From: Flavobacterium sp. SUN052
GTDB taxonomy: Bacteria > Bacteroidota > Bacteroidia > Flavobacteriales > Flavobacteriaceae
Length of the DNA: 64,000 nt
Direction of reading: 5' to 3'
Assembly: GCF_028867935.1 (NCBI RefSeq)
Contig: NZ_JAPQNS010000001.1
Location: 1,364,001 to 1,428,000 of the forward strand
A program made the position numbers and the translations under genes. Every line of letters begins with the position of its first letter. Position 1 is the first letter of the stretch. Below the pieces are notes generated by a model. It had not been told where the DNA came from, made no database searches, and saw only the letters and a program-made list of their open reading frames with translations. Shown one piece after another: positions 52,973 through 62,136 of this stretch.

Positions 52973-52980
52973 TATTTTTG
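52973..52980 (+). promoter_or_regulatory. Candidate -7 box for the formyltransferase-like gene
   Basis: TATTTTTG (TAnnTTTG) 22 bp before the ATG at 53002; places the transcript start near 52987 and so supports the shorter start. No clear -33 TTG. Confidence 0.5.
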
Positions 52981-53001
52981 CGATTCATTGTCAACTCACT
53001 T

Positions 53002-53766
53002 ATGCGACTTATCTTACTAACCCAGGACGATCCGTTTTATTTAGCTCGCAACCTCGACTATCTGATAAAGAACCTGCCCCCCTACGCCAAAGTAGTGGCA
53101 ACGGTAGTTTTCGAGGTGTCGCCCTTCGGAAAACGCGAAAGCTTTACCGACAAAATAAAAAAAACGTACGAGGTCTTTGGATTGCCATTTTTCATTCGAT
53201 ACGGGACCAAGTTTGTGATGTCGAAGCTGGATAGCCGCAATAATGTCCGGAAAATGCTTGCCCAGCACGGCATTCCACTGATTGAGATTGAGGGCAATAT
53301 TAATAAAGATGAGAATCTGGCCCGACTCCGGGCGGAGAATCCTGATTTACTGGTTTCGGTAGCCGGCAACCAGATTTTTAAACGGAAGCTGCTCGACCTG
53401 GCCCCCAAAGGTTGCATAAACCTCCACACCGCCCTGTTGCCCAAATACCGGGGCCTCATGCCGTCGTTCTGGGTACTGCGCTACAATGAAAAACAAACGG
53501 GTGTTTCAGTTTTCTTCGTCGACGAAGGGATTGACTCCGGTCCAATCATTGTGCAGAACCCCGTTGAGATTGGCTCCATGTCGCAGGAAGAGTTGATTCG
53601 GGTAACCAAAAAAATGGGCATGGATGCCATTGTCGAATCGGTTGAGAAAATCCACGATGGCACGGTGGTCCTCCAGGAGAATGACGCTTCCCAGATGACC
53701 TATTTTACTTTCCCAACCCGTGCCGACGTAAAGGCGTTTCTGGCCGCCGGTAAGCGGTTTTACTAA
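53002..53766 (+). CDS. Formyltransferase-domain protein (methionyl-tRNA formyltransferase-like)
   Basis: 254 residues from ATG 53002; the frame is open from 52789 but crosses a promoter box. Formyltransferase core: ENPDLLVSVAGNQIFKRKLL, catalytic CINLHTALLPKYRG (N140, H142) and VDEGIDSGPII (catalytic Asp). It lacks the C-terminal tRNA-binding domain of Fmt, so it more likely formylates an amino-sugar nucleotide, as in surface polysaccharide synthesis. It abuts a polysaccharide deacetylase gene with no gap (TAAATG), which supports a glycan role. Confidence 0.83.
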   Translation: MRLILLTQDDPFYLARNLDYLIKNLPPYAKVVATVVFEVSPFGKRESFTDKIKKTYEVFGLPFFIRYGTKFVMSKLDSRNNVRKMLAQHGIPLIEIEGNINKDENLARLRAENPDLLVSVAGNQIFKRKLLDLAPKGCINLHTALLPKYRGLMPSFWVLRYNEKQTGVSVFFVDEGIDSGPIIVQNPVEIGSMSQEELIRVTKKMGMDAIVESVEKIHDGTVVLQENDASQMTYFTFPTRADVKAFLAAGKRFY

Positions 53767-54618
53767 ATGAACATCCTGACTTTCGATATTGAAGAGTGGT
53801 TCCATATTCTGGATCATAAATCAACCCGTACTGCCGACGACTGGGGGCGCTACGAATCGCGTATTCATGCCAACATGGATCGGATTTTCCAACTGCTCGA
53901 CGATACGAACTGTCGGGCTACGTTCTTTTGCCTGGGGTGGGTAGCCGACAAACACCCCGACGTGATCCGGCGCATCGACGCAGCGGGCTACGAGGTGGCC
54001 ACCCACTCCTATGCCCATCAGCTGGCCTACGAGCAAACACCCGTTGAGTTCGCCGACGACCTGAGCCAATCGATCAAAGCCTTGCAGGATGTGACGGGTA
54101 AAGCCGTTCGGGCCTACCGGGCTCCCGGCTTTTCGATCAAGTTTCTGAACCGCTGGGTATTTCCGATCTTGGTTGAAAACGGCATCGAAATTGATTGTTC
54201 GGTGTTTTCGGCCCGTCGGTCGCACGGGGGCGATGTGGCCTTTGGTATCAGTAAACCCGCCCTAATCGACGTGAATGGGTTCTCGCTCAAAGAGTTTCCG
54301 ATTAATACCGTACCCGTGATGGGGCAGGATCTAATTTTTTCGGGTGGGGGCTATTTCCGGTTATTCCCTTACCAGCTAATCAAACGATTCATGCAGCAGT
54401 CGCCTTACGTGATGACGTATTTTCACCCCCGCGACTTTGACCCGACTCAACCCCTGATTCCTGACCTCAGCATGTCGCGCCGATTCAAGTCGTACTACGG
54501 CCTGGAAGGCTGCTGGCCCAAGCTGAAGCGGCTCCTCACCGACTTCGAATTCATCGACTTGTCCGAAGCTGACCGACGCGTGCAGTGGGAAACGGCTGAA
54601 TTAAAGCAGTGGCAATGA
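53767..54618 (+). CDS. NodB-type polysaccharide deacetylase
   Basis: 283 residues. FDIEEWFH (catalytic D7, metal site), RATFFCLGWVADKHPDVIRRI, metal-binding H80 and H84 in THSYAHQ, RAYRAPGFSI, and a C-terminal MTYFHPRDFDPTQP region as in the deacetylases linked to exopolysaccharide export (DUF3473-type tail). No signal peptide is evident. It removes N-acetyl groups from amino sugars; coupled to the formyltransferase-like gene it could supply the free amine that is then formylated. Confidence 0.88.
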   Translation: MNILTFDIEEWFHILDHKSTRTADDWGRYESRIHANMDRIFQLLDDTNCRATFFCLGWVADKHPDVIRRIDAAGYEVATHSYAHQLAYEQTPVEFADDLSQSIKALQDVTGKAVRAYRAPGFSIKFLNRWVFPILVENGIEIDCSVFSARRSHGGDVAFGISKPALIDVNGFSLKEFPINTVPVMGQDLIFSGGGYFRLFPYQLIKRFMQQSPYVMTYFHPRDFDPTQPLIPDLSMSRRFKSYYGLEGCWPKLKRLLTDFEFIDLSEADRRVQWETAELKQWQ

Positions 54619-54716
54619 ATTACACCATTTAGTCCTATTTACTTCGTCGGTATCAACACATCTTTTCCGTAAATTAGCCGTTCTAATACCCTCTCAAACA
54701 TCAACTTAACTGCCAT

Positions 54717-55169
54717 ATGGCTAAATACACGCTTCAAATCAACGGAAAACGCTATCAAACCGAAGCTGATCCCGATACCCCGCTCCTTTGGGTACTGCGC
54801 GACAACCTCGGTTTGGTCGGCACTAAGTTCGGATGTGGCATTGCTCAATGCGGTGCCTGTACCATTCACCTCAATGGCGAAGCTACCCGCGCTTGTGTAC
54901 TCCCTGTGTCGTCCGTCGGATCAGCCAAAGTAACAACCATCGAAGGCTTATCGGCCAACGGCGACCACCCCGTTCAGAAAGCCTGGGAAGCGGTGGACGC
55001 TCCCCAGTGCGGCTATTGCCAGGCTGGCCAGATCATGACGGCCGTTGCCTTTTTGAAACGCACGCCCAAACCGACTACCGAGCAAATTGAGACTGCCATG
55101 TCGGGCAATATCTGCCGCTGTGGAACCTATCACCGTATTCGCGAAGCCGTCGCCTTAGCCGCCAAATGA
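54717..55169 (+). CDS. 2Fe-2S subunit of a molybdenum hydroxylase (isoquinoline 1-oxidoreductase alpha-like)
   Basis: 150 residues. Plant-type [2Fe-2S] site [15 protein letters not shown] with a further Cys at ATRACVLP, and the second cluster [12 protein letters not shown] plus [11 protein letters not shown]. This is the electron-transfer subunit of IorAB-type enzymes of the xanthine oxidase family. Its stop overlaps the start of the large subunit (ATGA). Confidence 0.93.
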   Translation: MAKYTLQINGKRYQTEADPDTPLLWVLRDNLGLVGTKFGCGIAQCGACTIHLNGEATRACVLPVSSVGSAKVTTIEGLSANGDHPVQKAWEAVDAPQCGYCQAGQIMTAVAFLKRTPKPTTEQIETAMSGNICRCGTYHRIREAVALAAK

Positions 55170-57316
55170 AAACAACCCCAACTTCGCGCCGTGATTTTAT
55201 CAAAGCAGCGGCTACCGTCGGAGGTGGCTTGTGGCTTGGCTTTAACTGGTATTCATCGGAGGCCGCTCCCCTACCCCTGACCGCACTTGATGCTGCTGGT
55301 CTGGCCGAGGCACCGCTCCGCTTTAACAGCTTTTTGTCCATTGGTAGTGATGGCATCATCACCATTTTTTCCCCCAATCCAGAGGTGGGACAGGGAATCA
55401 AGACAGCATTCCCGATCATTGTTGCCGACGAACTCGATGCCGACTGGAGTAAGGTTCGTGTTGAGCAGGCACCTTTGGACTCTAAAAAATTCGAACGGCA
55501 AGTGACCGGTGGTAGCGGGGCGATTAAACACTCGTGGACACGCCTTCGTCAGGCTGGTGCCACGGCCCGCCATATGCTCGTTGCCACGGCCGCCAGCCGC
55601 TGGAATGTTCCGGCTGCTGAATGCACCACCGATAAGGGGGTTGTGTTCCACAAAGCGTCGAACCGGAAGCTGACCTATAGCGAACTGGCTAATGATGCCG
55701 CCAAGCAGACTGTCCCTACGAACGTTGCGCTGAAAGATCCGAAACAGTTTACGCTCATCGGAACATCCATTCCCAACGTCGACAATAAGAGTATCGTAAC
55801 GGGGAAACCACAGTACGGTATTGATTTCTACCGCGAGGGCATGCTCTTCGCGATGGTGCAGCGCCCACCCGCTTTTGGGTTGAAACTCAAATCGATGGAT
55901 GCCAGTGCCGCAAAAGCGATGCCCGGCATTACCGATGTGGTGGCCCTCCGTAATGGCGTAGCCGTGGTAGGCAAATCGACATGGGCAGTAAAGAAAGCGC
56001 GCGAAAAAGTTAAAATCGAGTGGGAAAAGATCAGTGACGCTCCCCTCGAAAGTACTACCGATCACGACCGGATGTTCAAAGAGTTGCTGGACAAACCAAG
56101 TGCTACCGTTCGGCGGAAAGATGGCGACCCTGATGCCGCTTTTGCGTCGGCAAACCGCATCATCAAGGCTGAGTACCAATGTCCGCTCCTGCCCCACAGC
56201 CCGCTGGAGCCGATGAACTTCTTCGCCCATGTGCGGCCGGATGGCGTCGAACTGGTTGGTTCGTCGCAGACACCCGACCGTGCCCGTGGTGATACCGCCA
56301 AACTGCTCAATATTGCCCCAGAAACGGTGAGTGTTGAGCTAACACGCATGGGTGGCGGGTTTGGTCGACGTCTGCATTCAGACTATGCCGTTGAAGCCGC
56401 AGAGGTATCGAGCCTGGTAAAAGCGCCAGTGAAGGTAATCTGGACTCGCGAAGATGACATGACCGGAGGTAGCTACCGGCCCGCCTGTCGGTATCGGTTC
56501 GAGGCTGCCATTGATGCCCAGAACAACGTGATCGGATACCGGCTGCGGGGTGTTGGTATCAACGCAGGCAACCCTACCCGTGAAGACAACTTCCCGTCGG
56601 GTGCCATTCCAAACTTGCTGATTGATAGCCATGATATTAAATCACCAGTTACCACGTTCCCCTGGCGCGCGCCCATCACGAACTTCCTGGCGTTTGCCGA
56701 ACAGTCGTTCTTAGATGAGGTATCCGCAGCAGTTGGCAAAGATCCAGTGCAGTTTCGGCTCGATTTGCTGGCACAGGCCAAAAAGTCACCCGTTGGTGCT
56801 ATCAAATACGACATCGACCGGATGGAAGCGGTGATTAAGTTAGCCGCCGAAAAGAGCAACTGGGGTAAAAATGGATCAGTAAAACAGGGTTTCAGCGTGT
56901 ATTTCTCGCATAACTCCTACGTGGCCATGGTGGCCGAAGTGGTTACGGAAAAAGGCAAGCCCGTACTCCAGAAAGTTCATGCCGTTGGCGACTGTGGGGT
57001 GGTGATTAACCTCAGCGGAGCGCGGCAACAAATGACCGGCGCAGTAGTCGACGGTTTGGGCCACGCGCTGTATGGCAAGCTAACCCTGAAAGATGGTGCT
57101 CCCGAACAGCGTAACTTCGATGGCTTCCGGCTCATCCGCATGAACGAAATCCCCGAAGTAGACGTGCATTTCGTGAACAACGGCATTGACCCCACTGGCC
57201 TTGGCGAACCAGCCTTGCCGCCAACCGGTCCGGCTGTTGCCAACGCCATGTTCAAAGCCACTGGAGTTCGTTTCCGCAGCCAGCCATTTGTAGAACAGGA
57301 AGGCAGCGTTTGGTAA
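55166..57316 (+). CDS. Molybdopterin subunit of a periplasmic hydroxylase/dehydrogenase (isoquinoline 1-oxidoreductase beta-like)
   Basis: 716 residues. Twin-arginine signal [15 protein letters not shown] (residues 7-21), so exported folded to the periplasm. Molybdopterin-binding family features: [63 protein letters not shown], and a C-terminal [17 protein letters not shown] that carries the conserved catalytic Glu of the family (GExxxP). Probably oxidises an aldehyde or N-heterocycle. No cytochrome partner or maturation factor is encoded next to it. A perfect terminator follows. Confidence 0.93.
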   Translation: MKTTPTSRRDFIKAAATVGGGLWLGFNWYSSEAAPLPLTALDAAGLAEAPLRFNSFLSIGSDGIITIFSPNPEVGQGIKTAFPIIVADELDADWSKVRVEQAPLDSKKFERQVTGGSGAIKHSWTRLRQAGATARHMLVATAASRWNVPAAECTTDKGVVFHKASNRKLTYSELANDAAKQTVPTNVALKDPKQFTLIGTSIPNVDNKSIVTGKPQYGIDFYREGMLFAMVQRPPAFGLKLKSMDASAAKAMPGITDVVALRNGVAVVGKSTWAVKKAREKVKIEWEKISDAPLESTTDHDRMFKELLDKPSATVRRKDGDPDAAFASANRIIKAEYQCPLLPHSPLEPMNFFAHVRPDGVELVGSSQTPDRARGDTAKLLNIAPETVSVELTRMGGGFGRRLHSDYAVEAAEVSSLVKAPVKVIWTREDDMTGGSYRPACRYRFEAAIDAQNNVIGYRLRGVGINAGNPTREDNFPSGAIPNLLIDSHDIKSPVTTFPWRAPITNFLAFAEQSFLDEVSAAVGKDPVQFRLDLLAQAKKSPVGAIKYDIDRMEAVIKLAAEKSNWGKNGSVKQGFSVYFSHNSYVAMVAEVVTEKGKPVLQKVHAVGDCGVVINLSGARQQMTGAVVDGLGHALYGKLTLKDGAPEQRNFDGFRLIRMNEIPEVDVHFVNNGIDPTGLGEPALPPTGPAVANAMFKATGVRFRSQPFVEQEGSVW

Positions 57317-57338
57317 TTGGATAAAGAGTCACTGAAGT

Positions 57339-57384
57339 AATTCCCCCATAGCTGGTTGCAAAAGCCAAGCTATGGGGGAATTTT
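57339..57384 (+). terminator. Rho-independent terminator of the molybdenum hydroxylase operon
   Basis: AATTCCCCCATAGCT (57339-57353) pairs perfectly with AGCTATGGGGGAATT (57368-57382), followed by TT. Confidence 0.9.
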
Positions 57385-57427
57385 ATAATCGCCGATCAAT
57401 CATACGGAAATCCTCTCAACTGACATC

Positions 57428-57634
57428 TTGCGCATAAACCCTGTATTAACCAGTTTAACGTTATGCTCTATTTCCACAGCTGTTTATTTACCGTTAGACA
57501 ACGGAATCCTGTCAACCAAAAACTATCTGGCTTTTTTCATAGTAGCATGGCTCTGGTCCAGCGTTGCTATCAATCTGCGTTATCAACTAACACCAGGGCT
57601 TTCATCTGAAAAAAGTGAACACTATTCTATTTAG
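57428..57634 (+). CDS. Possible small membrane protein
   Basis: 68 residues from a TTG codon, with one hydrophobic segment (NYLAFFIVAWLWSSVAI). No ATG start and no family; it may be chance, but it fills an otherwise empty gap after the terminator. Confidence 0.25.
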   Translation: MRINPVLTSLTLCSISTAVYLPLDNGILSTKNYLAFFIVAWLWSSVAINLRYQLTPGLSSEKSEHYSI

Positions 57635-57660
57635 CTTTTCAAAACAACTGTTTCTAAGAC

Positions 57661-58479
57661 TTATTCTCCAGCATCCAAATCCCGTCTTAATCGCTCGATT
57701 GCTTCAACGCCCAATTCTGTACTCGCTGATACCATCTCCGTTGTAGCCCCTAGTTTTAAGAGTTTCTTTGCAATCTCAAGAACTTTAGCATTTTCAATTT
57801 TGGCTATGACAATCTTAGCCGCTTCCTTGTTTTTACTCAATGCCCGTTCTTCAGGGGTAAGGTTTTCAAAACTAATCAAATCGGCAGCCCGCCGAATCCC
57901 CTCGTTCTCGCGATTAATAATGGCGTTTGAGGAGTTGTGTATTGACTCGTAAATCAATGTAAGCCAATCCCGTATAGCGGATGGAGTCTCATCATCGGTA
58001 TGATTTGGGTTTAACACCACGAACTTGTGTCCGTACAACTCCCGCTCATCACCTTTCAACGTTTTAGGGTTGAGTTTGAGCAGGAGTACTTCGTCTTTGA
58101 TCGGTTGCCCGTTCTTTTCACTAATCGTGTAGGGAGCCGTAAGAACGACAATCAGGTAAACCGTTTGGTTAATGCCATAATCTCTTGACCTTTTTTGCTG
58201 CTCAGCAATCACCATCAAGAAATAATGTAAGAATCGGTCAAAGTTGTGATCGTACTCAACGCGCTGAATTTCAATTACAATTCGTTTATCTATCGTTTCA
58301 GCGAAAATGTCCAACTCGAAATCTATATACCCTACTTTGGGATCAAACTTCTTTTCGGTTTCAATCTTATCTACCTCAACATCAAGGCCCAGAATATCGT
58401 GTACAAAAGCTTTGAATACAGTTATATCCGTAAATGCTTTCTTGAAAATGATTTCGTTATCTAAACTTCCTAATGTCAT
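57661..58479 (-). CDS. Rpn/PD-(D/E)XK nuclease family protein
   Basis: 272 residues from ATG 58479 (the frame extends to 58563 but would cross a promoter box and the divergent start). N-terminal LDNEIIFKKAFTDITVFKAFVHDIL, nuclease motif FELDIFAETIDKRIVIEIQ (D57, E70, Q72), then DHNFDRFLHYFLMVIAEQ. Typical of Rpn-like proteins (recombination-promoting nuclease, transposase_31/PDDEXK_2), many of which are mobile or stress-linked endonucleases. A helical C-terminal tail follows (GATTEMVSASTELGVEAIERLR). Stand-alone gene. Confidence 0.88.
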   Translation of the reverse strand: MTLGSLDNEIIFKKAFTDITVFKAFVHDILGLDVEVDKIETEKKFDPKVGYIDFELDIFAETIDKRIVIEIQRVEYDHNFDRFLHYFLMVIAEQQKRSRDYGINQTVYLIVVLTAPYTISEKNGQPIKDEVLLLKLNPKTLKGDERELYGHKFVVLNPNHTDDETPSAIRDWLTLIYESIHNSSNAIINRENEGIRRAADLISFENLTPEERALSKNKEAAKIVIAKIENAKVLEIAKKLLKLGATTEMVSASTELGVEAIERLRRDLDAGE

Positions 58480-58496
58480 GGCGTTATTCTTTCCAA

Positions 58497-58504
58497 CAAA
58501 GCTA
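58497..58504 (-). promoter_or_regulatory. Candidate -7 box of the Rpn-like gene
   Basis: Minus strand TAGCTTTG (TAnnTTTG), 18 bp before the ATG at 58479; supports that start. Confidence 0.45.
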
Positions 58505-58551
58505 CAAAATTTACAACTTGCGATTCGACTCATCATCATCCCCATTCTATC

Positions 58552-58965
58552 ATGCAGGAACACAGAAACTTAACCGACCGTGAGTTTGAACGTCAGTTTG
58601 AGACTGGCACCCTCGATCCGTCGCTTTTTACGCACGAAGCACATTTGCGACTGGCCTGGATTCATGTGACCCGTTATGGGGTTGAGCAGGCCATCGAAAA
58701 TGTTGGCACCCAACTGATGGCCTACGTAACCCTGCTTGGGGCTACCGATAAATACAATCAGACGTTGACCATAGCATCGGTGAAGGTGGTGAACCACTTT
58801 GTAAATAAATCGGCATCGGTTACGTTTCCGGCGTTCATGGGTGAGTTTCCCCGTTTAGGTACTCATTTCAAGGAACTACTCAAGTGCCATTATAGTGTCG
58901 ATATTGTCAATTCAGAACAGGCAAAGCAAGTCTACCTCGAACCAGACTTAGTACCGTTCTGCTAA
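58552..58965 (+). CDS. Conserved hypothetical protein
   Basis: 137 residues, helical, cytoplasmic. The pattern FTHEAHLRLAWIHVTRYG, GATDKYNQTLT and a C-terminal YSVDIVNSEQAKQVYLEPDLVPF is that of a widespread uncharacterised bacterial family whose members share the H-x-x-H-like front and the PDL-P ending. No enzyme activity is known to me. Divergent from the Rpn-like gene. Confidence 0.7.
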   Translation: MQEHRNLTDREFERQFETGTLDPSLFTHEAHLRLAWIHVTRYGVEQAIENVGTQLMAYVTLLGATDKYNQTLTIASVKVVNHFVNKSASVTFPAFMGEFPRLGTHFKELLKCHYSVDIVNSEQAKQVYLEPDLVPFC

Positions 58966-59142
58966 ACAAAGCGGGATGTTGCCCCTGTTTATAGGTTGAC
59001 CCTACGACGACAGGAATAGCCCTTCGCCAATCCTGTACTCCCGCGATTTATCATCAAGCCCCCGGACCGTTCATAGGAAATGGTTCGGGGGGTTTTCGTA
59101 AAATCGCGTAGTATTGCTTCGTCTAACAACCACAAGACCAAT

Positions 59143-59847
59143 ATGCCAGAACCCGATAAGAGCTTTGGACAGAAAATTTTAGGCTTTTTTGTCAAAGAAG
59201 ATGCCACACAGACTGGTGCAGCGCCAGCTAGCCCGGCTGGCACAACGGAGCGCTCCCAACCGGGCGGTTCAGTACCGGCAAGTGCGACGCCCCAACCCCA
59301 GCAACCCTTGCCTCAAGCCCAAGGTACGGTAGATGCCAAGTTTGCGGGACACTTTACCGAGGTGCTAAGCAAAGCAAACGTACCGGGGCCCGACTATTTT
59401 GAGTTTCGCGAAACGCTTCGTAACCTCGCCGATCTCGGTTTACCCGAAGACAAGCGGTACCAGGCTGCCTGGGCCAGCTTTCGGGCGATGGCCAGCGGAG
59501 TTTCAGTACAGTTGCTCACCAGTACGGCCAACCAGTATCTCACTGCGCTCAGCTCAGACCGGGATTTATTCCTGAAAAGCGTTGAAACGGCCCTGAATGA
59601 GCGGGTTGGCGGATTGCAGAACGAGCAGAAACAACTTTTGGCCGATAATGAAGCCATTACGAAGCAGATTGCGGAGTTACAAAAACGCATCAATGCGAAC
59701 AACGAGCGATTGTCTAATATTGGCGGAGAGATTACGGAGCAAAGTACGAAACTGACCCAAAACCGGAGCAATTTCGAAGCAACCTACGCCAGCTTCACCG
59801 AGCAGATTAAGAATGATGTTTCCAAAATTCAAACGTATTTAAAATGA
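59143..59847 (+). CDS. Coiled-coil hypothetical protein, first of a four-gene cluster
   Basis: 234 residues from ATG 59143; an earlier in-frame start at 59080 gives an implausible front. N-terminal FGQKILGFFVKED is followed by a Pro/Ala/Ser/Gln linker (residues 25-65), a helical domain (AKFAGHFTEVLSKANVPGPDYFEFRETLRNLADLGLPEDKRYQAAWASFRAM) and a long coiled coil (residues 145-234, EQKQLLADNEAITKQIAELQKRINANNERLSN). No family recognised. It lies 88 bp before a membrane coiled-coil gene, with an inverted repeat between. Confidence 0.65.
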   Translation: MPEPDKSFGQKILGFFVKEDATQTGAAPASPAGTTERSQPGGSVPASATPQPQQPLPQAQGTVDAKFAGHFTEVLSKANVPGPDYFEFRETLRNLADLGLPEDKRYQAAWASFRAMASGVSVQLLTSTANQYLTALSSDRDLFLKSVETALNERVGGLQNEQKQLLADNEAITKQIAELQKRINANNERLSNIGGEITEQSTKLTQNRSNFEATYASFTEQIKNDVSKIQTYLK

Positions 59848-59858
59848 GATGCTAGATA

Positions 59859-59931
59859 TTGGATTCTGGATTCAGGGCTTTTTACCGAAAGTCTGAGATC
59901 CGAAATCCGAAATCTAACGTCCAGAATCCAA
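59859..59931. repeat. Inverted repeat between the two coiled-coil genes
   Basis: TTGGATTCTGGA (59859-59870) and TCCAGAATCCAA (59920-59931), perfect 12-bp arms; the interior contains the tandem 9-mer ATCCGAAATCCGAAATC. It resembles short intergenic repeats rather than a terminator. Confidence 0.55.
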
Positions 59932-59935
59932 AACT

Positions 59936-60958
59936 ATGGCAACCCCAGATTTTTCTCAATTGGGTGGCAACACCTCGACCGACGCGGACAAACGCTCATT
60001 CTGGAGCCGCCCCGAAGGTATTGCGGGCCTTATATTCATGCTCGCCATAGGGGGCGTGTTCCTCTACCGGATCAACGATATTCTCGCCTGGCTGATCCGC
60101 GTTACCGAAAACACCCTGTACCTCGTTGGATTGTTGGCGGTACTAGCCCTGGTTATCTTTCTGGTTACCAGCAAAGATGTTCGCACGGGCGTTTTCTTCC
60201 TGTTCAAGTCGCTGATGCGTAGCCTGACGGGGACCATTATCCAGCTCAATCCCATCGCGATCATGAAGATCTACGTGGATGATCTCAAGGAAAAGCGGCA
60301 AAAAATGGGCGGTCAAATTGATTTGTTAGCTGGCCAATTGGTTAAGTTGAACAAGAAGATCAATGAGAACAATGAGCAGATCAAGCAAAAATTCGCTGAA
60401 GCCAACAAAGCGAATTCGATGACCGACAAGCCGGGCATGAAAGAAGCAGCTTCGCTGGCGACGATGGAAGGCGCTGGTTTGCAGGAGATGAACCAGAAAC
60501 TGCTGCCGCTTCAGCGCAACATGAAAACCGTTTTGGAGTTCATGGAGAAGGTAAACAAAAGCGCCGAATACATCATCAAGGAGACCGAAATCAAGGTTAA
60601 GCTGAAAGAAACGGAGTACCAAATCGTAAAGGAAAGCTCCAATGCACTCCGCACGGCGGTGAGCATTTTCAAAGGCGACCCCGACAAGAAGTTCTACTTT
60701 GATGAGTCGATGGAGTATATTCAGGACGACATGAGCAACAAACTCGGCGAGATGAAGCGGGCCATGGACCTCTCGATGGACTTTATCAATGGGGTTGACA
60801 TTCAGAATGGCCTGCTGTCGGACAAAGGGCAGGCGCTGCTCGATTCGTACAACCAGGGAGAGTTCAAGTTAATCCAGCTCGACTCCCCCGAACCGCAGCC
60901 CACCACCCGCGTCATGAACGCACCCAAGGATCAGAACTATAAAAATCTCTTAGACTAA
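59936..60958 (+). CDS. Membrane-anchored coiled-coil protein of unknown function
   Basis: 340 residues. Two hydrophobic helices (about residues 32-60 and 68-80: GIAGLIFMLAIGGVFL, LYLVGLLAVLALVIFLV) followed by a cytoplasmic helical domain with coiled coils (QIDLLAGQLVKLNKKINENNEQIKQKFAEANKA, MNQKLLPLQRNMKTVLEFMEKVNK). TelA-like or ring-forming helical proteins are possible parallels, but no family is certain. It sits 5 bp before the actin-fold gene, so they are surely co-transcribed. Confidence 0.65.
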   Translation: MATPDFSQLGGNTSTDADKRSFWSRPEGIAGLIFMLAIGGVFLYRINDILAWLIRVTENTLYLVGLLAVLALVIFLVTSKDVRTGVFFLFKSLMRSLTGTIIQLNPIAIMKIYVDDLKEKRQKMGGQIDLLAGQLVKLNKKINENNEQIKQKFAEANKANSMTDKPGMKEAASLATMEGAGLQEMNQKLLPLQRNMKTVLEFMEKVNKSAEYIIKETEIKVKLKETEYQIVKESSNALRTAVSIFKGDPDKKFYFDESMEYIQDDMSNKLGEMKRAMDLSMDFINGVDIQNGLLSDKGQALLDSYNQGEFKLIQLDSPEPQPTTRVMNAPKDQNYKNLLD

Positions 60959-60963
60959 AACAC

Positions 60964-62043
60964 ATGCAACGCTTAACCGTAGCCGGAAGGCTCCTTATTA
61001 CGGCCATTGTGCTGGCCGCTCTTTACTTTGGTTTCAAAGCCCTTGGCGGCAACGAATGGCTCCAGAAAATGCGGGGCAAAGAAGCCACCGAACAAACGGG
61101 TTCTTCGTCGGGCGTAGAAGGCCCCGAGAACAGTGCTGACTCGCCAACATTACCCGGTAATGATGAAGCAACTTCATCGGCCACCGACGAAGCTTCAGAC
61201 AAGGGTAGTTCATCGGCAGCGTCGGACAATGGCCCACGCCCAGCATTTACCTATACCGCCCCTGAACCCGTCAATGGGAAGTTAAAAGGCGTAGTGGAGT
61301 TGGGAGCCAGTGGGTTCAACTCGTTCATTGTTCGGATTGACGATCAGAAACGCTGGAAACTGGAGAAAGCCGAGTTTGGCAACAGTCTGGTTACCGAGAA
61401 TATGGCAACCGATCAGGATGTCCGTGAGGGCTTGAAAAAGTACATTGGCAACATGCTCGACTTCGGCGTAGGTGGCCGCGATATCCAGTTTGTGATCAGC
61501 TCAGGGGCTGCCAAAGCGGAAGTTACCCAAAAAATTATCCGGGCGTTGAAATCACTAAACTACGTGGTTAACATCGTTACAGCAGAGCAGGAAGGCAAGT
61601 TGGCTCTCCGGGCAGTACTGCCTTCGGATTTCGATACCAACTCCTTTGTGGCGGATATTGGGTCAGGAAACACCAAAATTTCGTGGCGTAGTGGCGGTTC
61701 GGTGCAAGCGCTGGAAGCTTATGGCTCTAAATATTATCAGAACGGCGTTAGCGATGCACAAGTAGCTGAAGATGTGACTGCTAAAGCGAAACAGGTTCCG
61801 GCGGCAAACCGTAAAACGGCGTTCATCATCGGCGGTATTCCGTTCGAACTGGCCAAGCAGGTTCGTAATGGCAAGGAGCGCTACACCGTTTTGAAAGCCC
61901 CTGACGATTACAAAGGTGAAAACGCCAAACAAAAGGCAGGTCTGGTCATCTATAAAGCGCTTGCTGATGCCACCGGTTGCCAGCAGTTTGTCTTCGACTG
62001 GGACGCGAACTTCACGATTGGGTATTTGTTAACGCTAAAATAA
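60964..62043 (+). CDS. Membrane-anchored actin-fold (ASKHA, Ppx/GppA-like) protein
   Basis: 359 residues. N-terminal anchor (residues 8-24, LLITAIVLAALYFGFKAL) and an 80-residue Ser/Glu-rich linker, then a domain with two phosphate-binding-like loops, GVVELGASGFNSFIVRI and SFVADIGSGNTKISW, plus FIIGGIPFEL: the layout of ASKHA ATPases and of Ppx/GppA phosphatases. The catalytic Glu of Ppx (in the TAEQEGKLALRA stretch) may be present. Placement of such a domain outside the membrane or on a stalk is unusual. Its function is unknown; gene order suggests a complex with the coiled-coil proteins. Confidence 0.65.
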   Translation: MQRLTVAGRLLITAIVLAALYFGFKALGGNEWLQKMRGKEATEQTGSSSGVEGPENSADSPTLPGNDEATSSATDEASDKGSSSAASDNGPRPAFTYTAPEPVNGKLKGVVELGASGFNSFIVRIDDQKRWKLEKAEFGNSLVTENMATDQDVREGLKKYIGNMLDFGVGGRDIQFVISSGAAKAEVTQKIIRALKSLNYVVNIVTAEQEGKLALRAVLPSDFDTNSFVADIGSGNTKISWRSGGSVQALEAYGSKYYQNGVSDAQVAEDVTAKAKQVPAANRKTAFIIGGIPFELAKQVRNGKERYTVLKAPDDYKGENAKQKAGLVIYKALADATGCQQFVFDWDANFTIGYLLTLK

Positions 62044-62044
62044 A

Positions 62045-62135
62045 AGAGTGAATGAGCGAAAGAGTGAATGAGCGTAGTCTGGAATTCCTGCTGGCGCACG
62101 CCTTTTCACTCTTTCGCCCTTTCGCTCTTTCGCTT
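62045..62135. repeat. Inverted intergenic repeat of the GAGCGAAAGAGTGAA type
   Basis: ATGAGCGAAAGAGTGAA (62052-62068) faces TTCACTCTTTCGC and further CTTTCGC units at 62105-62134. The same 17-mer occurs at 38309-38325, so it is a dispersed chromosomal repeat. Confidence 0.6.
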
Positions 62136-62136
62136 T

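Noticed and set aside
52789..53001. N-terminal extension of the formyltransferase-like protein
   Set aside because: The extension crosses a TATTTTTG promoter box and does not resemble the family; ATG 53002 fits.
55271..56230. Minus-strand frame of 319 codons opposite the molybdenum hydroxylase
   Set aside because: Shadow frame in GC-rich coding DNA; the sense strand holds an intact conserved enzyme.
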